Shown: positions 7,950 to 17,371 of the stretch, one piece after another | Layout: the number at the start of each line of letters is the position of its first letter | Numbering within the stretch: position 1 is the stretch's first letter | Assembly (NCBI RefSeq): GCF_000422765.1 | Contig: NZ_AUGR01000027.1 | Span: 1-49,061, forward strand | Origin: Neptunomonas japonica DSM 18939 | GTDB lineage: Bacteria > Pseudomonadota > Gammaproteobacteria > Pseudomonadales > Balneatricaceae | DNA: 49,061 bases | Reading direction: 5' to 3' | Program-made: the position numbers and the translations under genes | The notes under the pieces: generated by a model | The model's input: the letters and a program-made list of their open reading frames with translations, nothing else | What the model was told of the DNA's origin: nothing | The model's database searches: none

Positions 7950-10226
7950 TCACTCAGGCAACACCGGGCTACTTAACTGACTTAATCCTAAAGACTCCAT
8001 CGTTTCTGTCATCAGTGCCTGTATTTTATCGGCGTCATCCATGCGCATGACTTTATCAAGCAGCACTTTTGCCTGCACCATCGAGACACTACGTATGGTC
8101 GACTTCACCCGAGGGAGGTTAGTCGCATTCATAGATAACGCATCATAGCCCATCGCCATCAACAGCAAGGCGCCACCAGGGTCAGCAGCCATCTCACCAC
8201 AAATAGAGACCTGTAGTTTATCCTTGCGCGCTTCTCGCGCAATATCCTCAAGGACTTTAAGCACAGCAGGGTGATAGGGAACATAGAGGCCCGCTACTCT
8301 TGGGTTATTACGGTCTACCGCCAAGAGATATTGAGTAAGGTCGTTTGAGCCTACAGATATAAAATCAACCCGCTTTGCAAAACGCCGTAACTGGTACACC
8401 GCAGCAGGTACTTCAATCATTACCCCAACAGAAGGTCGTGCAACGACATAGCCCTCTTCTTGCAGTTCAATTAATGCACGATCTAGCAAATTATTAGCTT
8501 CATCTACTTCATTTACACTGGTCACCATCGGCAACATGATACGTAAATTACCTAGGCCTTCATTAGCCCTGAGCATCGCTCTGATCTGCACCAAGAAGAT
8601 CTCAGGATGATCTAGCGTCACCCTAATGCCTCGCCAACCAAGAAATGGGTTTTCTTCCTTAATAGGAAAGTAAGGCAACGCCTTATCTCCACCAATATCA
8701 AGTGTCCTCATTGTTACAGGCAGAGGTGCAAAGGCCTCTAACTGACGGCGATAAATTTGCATCTGCTCATGTTCGCTAGGAAAAAAGTCCCGCACCATAA
8801 ATGGGATCTCAGTACGGTATAAACCAATTCCTTCAGCCCCGCGCTCCAATGAGCGTGATACATCAGCAATAAGTCCAGTATTTACCCATAGCGGCATACG
8901 ACTACCGTCTATCGTTTTAGCGGGTAAGTCTTTTAATGTCGCTAACTCAGCAGCGACTTCTTCCTGCTCACGCAGTACTTCTCGATAAGCTTGTATCAGC
9001 TCCTCTGATGGATCCACATACAAACGACCGGAATAACCATCAAGAATAACTTCACGACCATCCAGTTGACGATAAGGTAGATCAACCATACCCATTACTG
9101 TAGGAATACCCATTGAACGAGCCAAGATCGCCGCATGGGAGTTACCTGAGCCCAGTACAGATACTAGCCCAGCAAGCTTTTCTGCGGACACTTCACCTAA
9201 TACTGCCGGCGACAGCTCATCAGCCACCAAAATACCGTTTTCAGGCAGCTCAATTCTTTTGGAACCACTTTCTTCTTGCAGATAAGCAAGAACACGGCGT
9301 CCTAGATCACGAACATCGGTTGCTCGTTCTCTCAAATAAGGATCATCCATTCTGGAAAACTGTCGCGCATTGCTGGTAATAACCGAGCTCAGCGCTCCTT
9401 GGGCCCAGTTGCCTTGTTTAATCTGTGCAACCACTTCACCCGCTAGCGCATTGTCATCTAACATCCTAAGATATACATCAAACAACGCCTGCTCATCGTG
9501 ACGTAGACGCTTGGCAAGCCTAGCGCTTACTTTGCGGATATCCGCACGTACTCGCTCTAATGCCGTTTCAAACCGAGCAACTTCCTGTGTAATATCATCA
9601 GCGATTTTTTCAGGTACCGCGTCAATATCAGCCAAAGGGGCCACCACCACAACTCGACCAATAGCCACGCCCGGAGCGCCCGGAATACCTTCAAAGCGAT
9701 GATCGATACTTTTTTGGTTTTTCCAAGCAATCTTACTGATCGCTCCTGTGACCTGAGCATGCGCTATAACCCCCGCCAACTGAGCAGAGATAGTCACTAG
9801 GAACGCCTCTTCTGATTCATCATAACGGCGACAGTCTTGCTGTTGCACAACAAGCACACCTAACACTTGTTTTTGATGAATAATCGGCACACCTAAAAAA
9901 GCATGAAAGCGCTCTTCGCCAGTGTCTTCCAACAAATAAAACGCTGGATGAGTTTCAGCATCTTCCAAATTAATCGGCTCAGCTCTTTTCGCCACCATAC
10001 CAACAATCCCTTCCGAAGAAGAAAGAGAAACACGGCCAACAGCTTTACGATTAAGCCCTTGAGAGGCACGCAACACAAAACGTTGTGACGGGGCATCTAG
10101 TAGGAACACTGAACACACTTCGGTTTTCATGCCTCGTTGAATCCTGCGCACGATCAACCCCAGCACGGCATCCACATCAGGCGCAGTACTGACTTCTTGA
10201 ACAATTTTGCGCAGTAATTCCAGCAT
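7950..10226 (-). CDS. ptsP: PEP-protein phosphotransferase PtsP (enzyme I-Ntr)
   Basis: PtsP starts the nitrogen phosphotransferase relay by taking phosphate from PEP and passing it to NPr and then PtsN. The 758-residue protein has an N-terminal GAF domain (~1-165), which in this family senses nitrogen metabolites. An enzyme I domain follows with the phospho-His in GNSHAAI, and a PEP-binding barrel with GSNDLTQY and the catalytic Cys in SICGEMA. The start at 10226 has AAGGA 8 bases upstream. It follows rppH by 19 bp, the same order as in E. coli and Pseudomonas. Confidence 0.96.
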   Translation of the reverse strand: MLELLRKIVQEVSTAPDVDAVLGLIVRRIQRGMKTEVCSVFLLDAPSQRFVLRASQGLNRKAVGRVSLSSSEGIVGMVAKRAEPINLEDAETHPAFYLLEDTGEERFHAFLGVPIIHQKQVLGVLVVQQQDCRRYDESEEAFLVTISAQLAGVIAHAQVTGAISKIAWKNQKSIDHRFEGIPGAPGVAIGRVVVVAPLADIDAVPEKIADDITQEVARFETALERVRADIRKVSARLAKRLRHDEQALFDVYLRMLDDNALAGEVVAQIKQGNWAQGALSSVITSNARQFSRMDDPYLRERATDVRDLGRRVLAYLQEESGSKRIELPENGILVADELSPAVLGEVSAEKLAGLVSVLGSGNSHAAILARSMGIPTVMGMVDLPYRQLDGREVILDGYSGRLYVDPSEELIQAYREVLREQEEVAAELATLKDLPAKTIDGSRMPLWVNTGLIADVSRSLERGAEGIGLYRTEIPFMVRDFFPSEHEQMQIYRRQLEAFAPLPVTMRTLDIGGDKALPYFPIKEENPFLGWRGIRVTLDHPEIFLVQIRAMLRANEGLGNLRIMLPMVTSVNEVDEANNLLDRALIELQEEGYVVARPSVGVMIEVPAAVYQLRRFAKRVDFISVGSNDLTQYLLAVDRNNPRVAGLYVPYHPAVLKVLEDIAREARKDKLQVSICGEMAADPGGALLLMAMGYDALSMNATNLPRVKSTIRSVSMVQAKVLLDKVMRMDDADKIQALMTETMESLGLSQLSSPVLPE

Positions 10227-10245
10227 ATTTCTTTTCCTTGTGACG

Positions 10246-10740
10246 TTAGCGTTGCTGTTGTACAACCACACGCGATAGTTTTGGCGATAATTCCTTCATC
10301 GCTTTTCGATAAACTTCACGCTTAAAAGAAATAACCTGACCCAATGGATACCAATAACTAACCCACTGCCAACCGTCAAACTCCGGTGAATCAGTATGAT
10401 CAATTACTACAGCATCGTCATGACTCAGCATTCTGAGCAAAAACCACTTCTGCTTTTGACCCACACAGATGGGGTGTGAGTGCCTGCGGATCATGCGCTT
10501 GGGTAGCCGATAGCGAAGCCAGCCACGAGTGACAGCGACCACCTCAACATCTTTCTCGCTGAGGCCGACCTCCTCTCTTAATTCTCGATACATTGCCTGT
10601 TCAGGCGTTTCATCGGGGTTAATTCCCCCTTGCGGAAACTGCCAGGCATCTTGTCCGATACGACGCGCCCAAAGCACCTGACCCAGTGGGTTTGCCAGAA
10701 TGATACCTACATTCGGTCTAAACCCGTCTGAATCAATCAC
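10246..10740 (-). CDS. rppH: RNA pyrophosphohydrolase
   Basis: RppH removes pyrophosphate from the 5' end of mRNAs, opening them to RNase E decay. The 164-residue protein begins at GTG (10740), read as [13 protein letters not shown], which aligns with the known E. coli N-terminus; an ATG further upstream would add 14 non-conserved residues. AGGA precedes the GTG. The Nudix box is complete, from GGINPDE through REL to REEVGL around residues 37-60, and WQFPQGG is present. It is co-oriented with and just upstream of ptsP. Confidence 0.96.
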   Translation of the reverse strand: MIDSDGFRPNVGIILANPLGQVLWARRIGQDAWQFPQGGINPDETPEQAMYRELREEVGLSEKDVEVVAVTRGWLRYRLPKRMIRRHSHPICVGQKQKWFLLRMLSHDDAVVIDHTDSPEFDGWQWVSYWYPLGQVISFKREVYRKAMKELSPKLSRVVVQQQR

Positions 10741-10890
10741 GTATACAAATCCTGTAACTATTTTGCCCCTATTGTTCCACACTTACTGCCATCCGCAAAT
10801 AGCTTGTCTGTCGGATAGGGAAAAGCACTAAATTTGAAAGCAAATAGATATCACTTTATGCTTGCCAGTCTAACTAAGGGAGTGCAATAC

Positions 10891-11544
10891 GTGAGCCTGG
10901 CCATCTTTGATCTTGATAACACCCTCCTCAATGGCGATAGCGACCATGCATGGGGTGAGTTTCTTTGCGAGCAAGGAATTGTTGATGCCGCTGAATATAG
11001 TAAAAGTAATGACTATTTCTTTCAGCAATATCAGCAAGGAACCTTAGACATCCAAGAGTTTCTTGAGTTTGCTTTACGCCCACTAGCGATGCTTTCTGCA
11101 CAAAAGTTATCAGAACTACATGCACAGTTCATGCAGCAGAAAGTTGAGCCAATAATCTTACCTAAGGCATTAGCCCTACTTAAGAAACACCGCGACCAAG
11201 GTGATTTTTTGCTCATCATCACAGCAACCAATAGTTTTGTCACAGGCCCTATTGCAGCCCGCCTTGGAGTCGATGCTATTCTGGCTACCGACCCTGAAAT
11301 AATTAACGGCAGCTATACCGGAAAAGTGGCAGGTACCCCCTGCTTCCAAGACGGCAAAGTAACGCGCTTGAATCACTGGCTGAAAGACAATAATCACTCG
11401 CTACAAGGGAGTTCTTTCTATAGCGACTCACGAAACGATCTACCGTTATTAGAGCTTGTTGACCACCCCATTGCTGTCGACGCGGATGAAACGCTAATGC
11501 AAACCGCGCAACAAAAAGGCTGGCCGGTTATCAGCCTACGCTAG
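10891..11544 (+). CDS. HAD-superfamily IB hydrolase (phosphoserine phosphatase-like)
   Basis: This is a 217-residue cytosolic phosphatase of HAD subfamily IB. Motif I is AIFDLDNTLL, motif II is LLIITATNS, and motif III/IV is FYSDSRNDLPLLE, so all four catalytic motifs are intact. The GTG at 10891 is preferred, because AAGGGAG lies 9 bases upstream and motif I then falls at the N-terminus; the ATG at 10834 adds an unusual tail. Family members act on phosphoserine, histidinol-phosphate or small phosphoesters; the substrate is unknown. It is divergent from rppH, as in Pseudomonas. Confidence 0.88.
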   Translation: MSLAIFDLDNTLLNGDSDHAWGEFLCEQGIVDAAEYSKSNDYFFQQYQQGTLDIQEFLEFALRPLAMLSAQKLSELHAQFMQQKVEPIILPKALALLKKHRDQGDFLLIITATNSFVTGPIAARLGVDAILATDPEIINGSYTGKVAGTPCFQDGKVTRLNHWLKDNNHSLQGSSFYSDSRNDLPLLELVDHPIAVDADETLMQTAQQKGWPVISLR

Positions 11545-11560
11545 CCTAACCACGGGTGGC

Positions 11561-11965
11561 TCAAGCCACCCGACATGATTGCAACGAGTGACTTAAAGAT
11601 TTCATCACTTGACCACGCGTCACCAAACCAGTGACGATGCCGTCTTCTACAACAGGAAAAACCTTTGGCTGGCCTTTGCCAAAACGCTCAGCCAACTCCA
11701 GAACCGACAGTTGTGCGGATACCCAGAGCGGATCATGCCTCATCACATCTTTAACCAAGGTGTGAGAATCGCAATGATAGCTTTCACTAATCAACACCTT
11801 GATACAATCTTGTTCCGATACAAAGCCAATAAGACATCCTCCAGCATCAATCACTGGCAGCCCTAAATAACCGCTATTAAGTATCATATCAACCGCGTCA
11901 GGAAGCCCCTGCTCTTCTGATAACAATGGCGGATTCGCTAGCATTAGATCTTTCACTTTTAACAT
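11561..11965 (-). CDS. Two-CBS-domain protein
   Basis: This 134-residue protein consists almost entirely of a Bateman pair: CBS1 (~1-60, VKDLMLANPPLLSEEQGL) and CBS2 (~70-130, VKDVMRHDPLWVSAQLSV). Such modules bind adenosyl nucleotides and act as energy or ligand sensors; no output domain is attached, so a partner protein is likely. The ATG at 11965 has GAGGGTG 5 bases upstream. It is convergent with the HAD gene. Its last codons form a perfect 9-bp hairpin (11553-11572), but no T-run follows on either strand. Confidence 0.88.
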   Translation of the reverse strand: MLKVKDLMLANPPLLSEEQGLPDAVDMILNSGYLGLPVIDAGGCLIGFVSEQDCIKVLISESYHCDSHTLVKDVMRHDPLWVSAQLSVLELAERFGKGQPKVFPVVEDGIVTGLVTRGQVMKSLSHSLQSCRVA

Positions 11966-12087
11966 AACAGCACCCTCAATCATCCAAATTACATCTTTAG
12001 TAGTATCAGGTGCACTACATAATAGCTAATTAGCTATCGCTATCTAAATAATAGTTTTACGTTATGCAGTTCTATAAAGAGAACAAA

Positions 12088-14514
12088 TCAGGGCTTAGAA
12101 AGAAGGGCGGCAAACTCATTAGCAGGTAAAGGCTTACTGAAAAGAAAGCCTTGTAGGTATTCGCAGGCATTATCTTTCATAAACTTAGCCTGGGCTGGCG
12201 TTTCAACACCCTCAGCTACCACTTTAAGGTTTAGGCGATGCGCCATACCAATAATACTAGAGGTGATATCTTTGCTATCACTCTTAATACCGATATCTTT
12301 AACAAAAACCCGATCAATTTTTAGTGAATCTACTGGAAACATATTTAAATAATTCAGTGATGAATAGCCCGTTCCAAAATCATCAACAGCTACACCGGTT
12401 CCTAACGCCTTAATCTGCTCAAGTATGCTAATTGTTAATTCAACATCCGTCATCAACGCGGTCTCGGTCACCTCAATTTCTAGTAGCTGAGGATCAAGCT
12501 CGGTTTCAACCAATGTATCATGTAGTACCGCAGGAAAGTCACTCTCAGTTAGCTGGACAGCAGACACATTCACCGCAATTTGAAACTCAGAGAAACCCAA
12601 AGCATGCCATTGCTTAGTTTGAAGGCAAGCCTCTCGCAAGACCCAGGCGCCTATTTCGACAATAACCCCTTGCTTCTCTGCTAACGGAATAAAGTCAGAG
12701 GGGGGGATCATCCCTCTAATGGGGTGATGCCAACGCAGTAGTGCCTCAGCACCCTTAATATTATGATTATTCGCACACACTTTTGGCTGATAATAAACTT
12801 CAAATTCTTTATTAACTAAGGCATTACGCAGATCATTTTCTAACTCAGAACGCTGTACTAAATCAGTCCGCATCTGTTGAGAGAAAAATAATAAGCCCCG
12901 CTTCTTATCTGCCTTTGCCCGATGCATGGCAGTGAAAGCATGATTAATCAGTGCATCACTACTCAGGCCATCTTCAGGAAAAACACTGACACCAATGCTT
13001 GGTGGCAGGTAGTAGTCTTTTCCTTGCCACTCGATGGGTTGCTGCAAAATTTGTAATAAGCGACCACCCACATGCTTAATTCTGAGTTCGTTAGATGTTT
13101 CTTGCACCACTGCAAATTCACCATTTATTTTGGCAACAACGGCCTCCTCTCCCAGTGTCTGCTGTATACGCAGAGCAACTTGGTGCAACAACTCATCCCC
13201 TACTTTAAAACCCAACTGGTCATTAATCGTCCGTAGCTGCCCAGAATTAATAATATAAACACTCACTAAATCTCCCGATTGTTTAGCACTGAGCATGCTC
13301 TGATTAAGACTTTTTTCAAGCATACTTCTATTCGGCAAAGAAGATACAGGATCATGATCACCCTGATGTTGTAGCGTTTGGTTCAAACGAGATAGTTTTC
13401 CTTGAACGATGGATTGAGACCGCCAACCCCATACAAAATAAGCCACCATAATACCGACCAGAGCACTAAAAGGAGGCACCCAAATACGCGTTAATTTTAA
13501 ACAGATAAAAACAAGCAAAAGAACGAAGGCAATTGATGCAAAAAACACCACAGGCGCTCGTAAAAGTCCGAACAGATACATAATCAAACTAAATAACAAA
13601 GTCACCAGCATGGTACAAATGACTTGAAAGGGAAAAGAGGCATATTCAAGCGTACGCTGCTGAATCAGCGCCTCCAAAACATGGGCGTTCACTTCCACTC
13701 CCGACATACGCTGATGATCGCCAGACACCGGAGTCGACAGCTGATCACCTAACCCTGTAGCCGTGGCGCCAACTAATAGCAGCTTATTACGAATAAGATC
13801 ATCTACTTGCCCCGATAGAACATCGCTAAATGACACTCGTTTTATAGTTCTGGGTAGTGTCAAAAAAGGAATATAAACAGACTGATTTCTCATCCATCCA
13901 GAGCCTGTCGACTCCACACTTTTAGTACTAAGAAGCTTACCGTATGCCGTTTGATAAACGGCATACGAAAAAGCAGGCCAGTGCGCACCATCCAGTCCGG
14001 CATATAGATAAACTGAACGGCATATACCATCAACCCCTAGCTCATAATCAACATGGCCCAGCCTATCTGCTGCTAACGCCAACATAGGTATAGGCAAAGA
14101 CTCCGATGCAATCTCACCAAATGTATTGGTTTCAGGGGCCACCGCTAATACCACCTTGCCCGATTGCTTGATTGCCTCAGCAAACATTTGATCAATATCG
14201 GCGGCTTCACTTTCAGGAAAAAGAATATCAAAGCCTACAGCCTTAACACCCAGCTCAGTCGTCTTTTCTAATAAAGAGGCATGAACCGACCTAGACCATG
14301 GCCAACGGCCTATCTGCTGTAGGCTCTTGTCATCAATAGCAACAATAACCACTTGCTCAGACACTTCATGCGATAGAAAACCATGCATAGTGTCATAAAT
14401 AATCCAGTTTAAACGTGCGATATAGCTGTTATTTAGCAGTAATAAAGGGACTAACAAACAAAGAACCCAAAGCCCGCTATTAATAAGGAAGGCTCGCCTC
14501 TTTGCAGCGTTCAT
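12088..14514 (-). CDS. CHASE2-GGDEF-EAL membrane protein, likely c-di-GMP phosphodiesterase
   Basis: This 808-residue inner-membrane signalling protein has an N-terminal membrane helix, an extracytoplasmic CHASE2 domain (~40-325), three membrane helices (~330-395), a GGDEF domain (~410-560) and an EAL domain (~570-805). The EAL site looks complete: EALLRW, NVSAVQ, EVTE, DDFGTGYSSL, KIDRVF, AEGVET and QGFLFSKP. The GGDEF signature is replaced by INGEF, so cyclase activity is unlikely and the protein should degrade c-di-GMP (inference). Its ATG shares a base with the stop of the upstream LysM-FecR gene (TGATG), showing translational coupling. Confidence 0.93.
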   Translation of the reverse strand: MNAAKRRAFLINSGLWVLCLLVPLLLLNNSYIARLNWIIYDTMHGFLSHEVSEQVVIVAIDDKSLQQIGRWPWSRSVHASLLEKTTELGVKAVGFDILFPESEAADIDQMFAEAIKQSGKVVLAVAPETNTFGEIASESLPIPMLALAADRLGHVDYELGVDGICRSVYLYAGLDGAHWPAFSYAVYQTAYGKLLSTKSVESTGSGWMRNQSVYIPFLTLPRTIKRVSFSDVLSGQVDDLIRNKLLLVGATATGLGDQLSTPVSGDHQRMSGVEVNAHVLEALIQQRTLEYASFPFQVICTMLVTLLFSLIMYLFGLLRAPVVFFASIAFVLLLVFICLKLTRIWVPPFSALVGIMVAYFVWGWRSQSIVQGKLSRLNQTLQHQGDHDPVSSLPNRSMLEKSLNQSMLSAKQSGDLVSVYIINSGQLRTINDQLGFKVGDELLHQVALRIQQTLGEEAVVAKINGEFAVVQETSNELRIKHVGGRLLQILQQPIEWQGKDYYLPPSIGVSVFPEDGLSSDALINHAFTAMHRAKADKKRGLLFFSQQMRTDLVQRSELENDLRNALVNKEFEVYYQPKVCANNHNIKGAEALLRWHHPIRGMIPPSDFIPLAEKQGVIVEIGAWVLREACLQTKQWHALGFSEFQIAVNVSAVQLTESDFPAVLHDTLVETELDPQLLEIEVTETALMTDVELTISILEQIKALGTGVAVDDFGTGYSSLNYLNMFPVDSLKIDRVFVKDIGIKSDSKDITSSIIGMAHRLNLKVVAEGVETPAQAKFMKDNACEYLQGFLFSKPLPANEFAALLSKP

Positions 14515-16141
14515 CAGAATAACAAAATACCTAAAATACCCACGCCAATAACCTGCAACCATCGATTATCTTGCGGCGGGTAGATCAGCTGAGTGGCACC
14601 CCAAGGCCCCTTATATCCGTCTGATTCAACAACTCGAATACGCATATATTGCAAGCTAGTTGCTCGTGAGAATGTCATCTCATGCTGCTTTGTTAGCTTA
14701 TCGACAATTAACTCATCAAAACTATTACTTTCTGAGATCTGCATTTGATATTGCTGAACATGCTCACCCGTTAAGGATACCGTTAACTTATCTTCTTCAG
14801 GCGAAACAATAAGCTCAGGTGCTAGCGGCACGGGCTCCTGTCGAAATTGGCGCACCACACTATAGGGTCCCTGCTCTTTTACAGAGGAAATACTAGCAAC
14901 ACGCCAGTAATAGCTACCATTAGCTAAGGGCTCATCCAGCGAGTAAGACGCTCGCTCCACACCCTGTTCATCTAAGAGCAAGGGCCCTGAAAAACCTTCT
15001 GAAGCAGATACCTGCAAGCGGTACGCGCTAGCATCAGCAGATTGTGTCCATTGAAATACGGGAGCCCCCCCCTTATCACCTTTTCATTAAGGGGCTTCAG
15101 TTGTAAAGGAGGCTGCGGGTGCACATCAAGCTGTAAACGGGCAATCACTGCAAGACCTTCAATACCTAAATGATCAATACCGCGAATACGCACGTAATAC
15201 GATCCATCGGGCACTTCTGGTAAGGTAGTCTGCCTATTTTCAGTCACCCTGTTCCACAGCACTACAACAAAATCATCTCTTTTTGACAGCTCAATACGAT
15301 AACCTTTAGATCGTACAAGCTTATGCCAGCCAAGCGACCAATTAAGCTCACGAATCACATCAGGAACAGTCTTGAGTTTAGGCGCAGCGAGTAGCTTTTG
15401 AGGTGCGATAGGTACCTGGCCAGGAGACACTCGCGTACCAAAACCAGCAGCAATATTACGTGTTCTAGATTGCCCCTTAACAGCAACCTTACCTTCAATA
15501 ACTTCAATACGGGATACATCATCAGTGCCAACAACCGTTGTTCTGAACTTTGTTCCTCTCACTGCAGTAATGGCCGAAGGCGTTTGAATTTCAAAACGAG
15601 ACCCATCACCTTTAGCCGGTATGGCACGCGTATCAACACGCCCTTTTTCTAAACGCAAACGAGTATCTACCATCCCCGAATCACCAAATTGACTAAGGTG
15701 ATTAAAGCGCACTGCACTGCCTTCATATAAAGTAATAATGGAACCATCTGCAAATTTCACAGATAAGCTACTGGCGTGACCAACATTAAGCTGGTCGCCT
15801 AAATGAATACGTGAACCAACAATAACAGGCTTTACACTGCTATCTATTAGGGTCAATGAAGCATTACCCAAGATAGCCACAACCAGTGCTTCTACAGGCG
15901 CTTCTTTCACCCACGCCAAAGGCACCCTAATACGTGTACCTGGTTGCATTTTCTTTGGGTTTTTTATCCCATTGATTTTTTGTAAATCTTGCCAGCGCCC
16001 GCTGTTTTTGAGATTTTTAATACTAAAATCCCAAAGAGTATCTCCCTCATGAACAATATAGACCCACTCAGCCGCTGAGACAGGCACAACACAGCTTAGA
16101 AAAAGCCACATAGAAACAATTAACTGAAGATAACGCCGCAT
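14514..16141 (-). pseudogene. LysM-FecR domain envelope protein, frameshifted in a poly-G run
   Basis: The gene encodes a signal peptide (MRRYLQLIVSMWLF...VSA), a LysM domain (~28-80, YIVHEGDTLWD), a FecR domain (~95-210, GSRIHLGDQL to ITAVRGTKFRTT), then beta-rich repeats and a C-terminal membrane segment (VIGVGILGILLF). Reading is interrupted at a G8 tract (15065-15072 on the plus strand). The upstream frame ends at 14972, while the downstream frame continues to 14514. Adding one G restores a single ~542-residue frame. The start at 16141 has AAGGAC upstream. It could be a true pseudogene, a phase-variable gene, or a sequencing error. It is coupled to the CHASE2-EAL gene, suggesting that it passes a cell-wall signal to it. 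Confidence 0.85.
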
Positions 16142-16315
16142 CACAAAGTCCTTTCTTGCTACGGTTAACACGCTATAGACCTTAGCCGAGCAAGCATCTG
16201 CGCTCACACTAACAAATTCAGGCTACATTCAGTAACTATAGCCGACTTATGGCATGAGTGAAATTTGTATTTAAGTTGGGTCTACGCAGCACACAAGGGA
16301 AAATGAGCTGGACTG

Positions 16316-17353
16316 TTACGGACTGGGGTTTGGATTATTACTATGTATATCTTCAATGGCGTGTAGAACTTCATCACTAAGCAGCAACTCATCAGACATA
16401 ATATTATTTTGAAGCTGCTCCATAGTGGTAGCCCCAATAATAGTAGCACCCACAAAAGCACGGCTACTGACATAAGCTAGCGCCATTTGGGCTGGATCCA
16501 CTCCATGCTGCTTAGCTAGATCAACATAAGCTTGAGTAGCTCTAACCCCATTAGGTTTGATGTAACGAGCATAACTGGGGAACAAAGTGAGTCTCGCACC
16601 AACGGGGCGTTGATCGTCTAAATATTTTCCTGATAGTACACCAAAACCTAACGGCGAATATGCCAGCATATCTACCTCTTCACGCTGTAACACTTCGGCT
16701 AAACCAATTTCATCGGTACGGTTTAACAAGCTATACGGGTTTTGTACTGAAACAACTTTAGGTAAATCATACATTTGTGCATATTTAAGGAAGGTCATCA
16801 CACCCCAAGGTGATTCGTTAGACAGACCTATATAACGAACCTTTCCTTCATCCACCAGCTCTTTTAAAACTTTCAAGGTTTCCAGAATCGGCACGCCATC
16901 CTTTGACGTATCATGCTGGTAACCTAACTGACCAAAAAAATTAGTTTTTCGGTCAGGCCAATGCAACTGATAAAGATCGATGTACTCAGTTTGTAAGCGT
17001 TGCAAGCTTCCTTCAATTGCCATGCGGATATTATGGCTATCAAAACAAATATCTTGGCGTAGATAGCTCACCATATCCGCAGGGCCAGAGACCTTTGTTG
17101 CGATAACTATTTGCTCACGATTACCTCGAAGCTTCATCCAATTACCAACATAATGCTCAGTAAGCCCTTGCGACTCTGCCGAGGTTGGCACCGGATAAAT
17201 TTCGGCTAGATCTAGGAAGTTCACTCCCTGAGAAACAGCATAATCTAGCATTTGGTGAGCCTCTGCTTCACTGTTTTGTTCGCCAAACGTCATGGTTCCC
17301 AAACAGATGCGGCTTACCTTAAGATCGCTATTTCCCAGTGTGTGATAGTGCAT
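16316..17353 (-). CDS. tas: NADP(H)-dependent aldo/keto reductase, Tas family
   Basis: This is a 345-residue TIM-barrel oxidoreductase closely resembling E. coli Tas, with shared stretches such as LGTMTFGEQNSEAEAHQ, YVGNW and QNPYSLLNR. The catalytic tetrad is visible: Asp and Tyr in DLAEIYPVP, Lys in IATKVSG and His in QLHWPD. Tas reduces carbonyl compounds, but its physiological substrate is uncertain. It starts 18 bp after the rlmI stop on the same strand, so the two may be co-transcribed. Confidence 0.92.
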   Translation of the reverse strand: MHYHTLGNSDLKVSRICLGTMTFGEQNSEAEAHQMLDYAVSQGVNFLDLAEIYPVPTSAESQGLTEHYVGNWMKLRGNREQIVIATKVSGPADMVSYLRQDICFDSHNIRMAIEGSLQRLQTEYIDLYQLHWPDRKTNFFGQLGYQHDTSKDGVPILETLKVLKELVDEGKVRYIGLSNESPWGVMTFLKYAQMYDLPKVVSVQNPYSLLNRTDEIGLAEVLQREEVDMLAYSPLGFGVLSGKYLDDQRPVGARLTLFPSYARYIKPNGVRATQAYVDLAKQHGVDPAQMALAYVSSRAFVGATIIGATTMEQLQNNIMSDELLLSDEVLHAIEDIHSNNPNPSP

Positions 17354-17371
17354 ACATACTCCCCTAAACGA

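Noticed and set aside
11553..11572. Perfect 9-bp hairpin between the HAD and CBS genes as a terminator
   Set aside because: No T run follows on either strand, and one arm encodes the last residues of the CBS protein. It may slow convergent transcription but is not a standard terminator.
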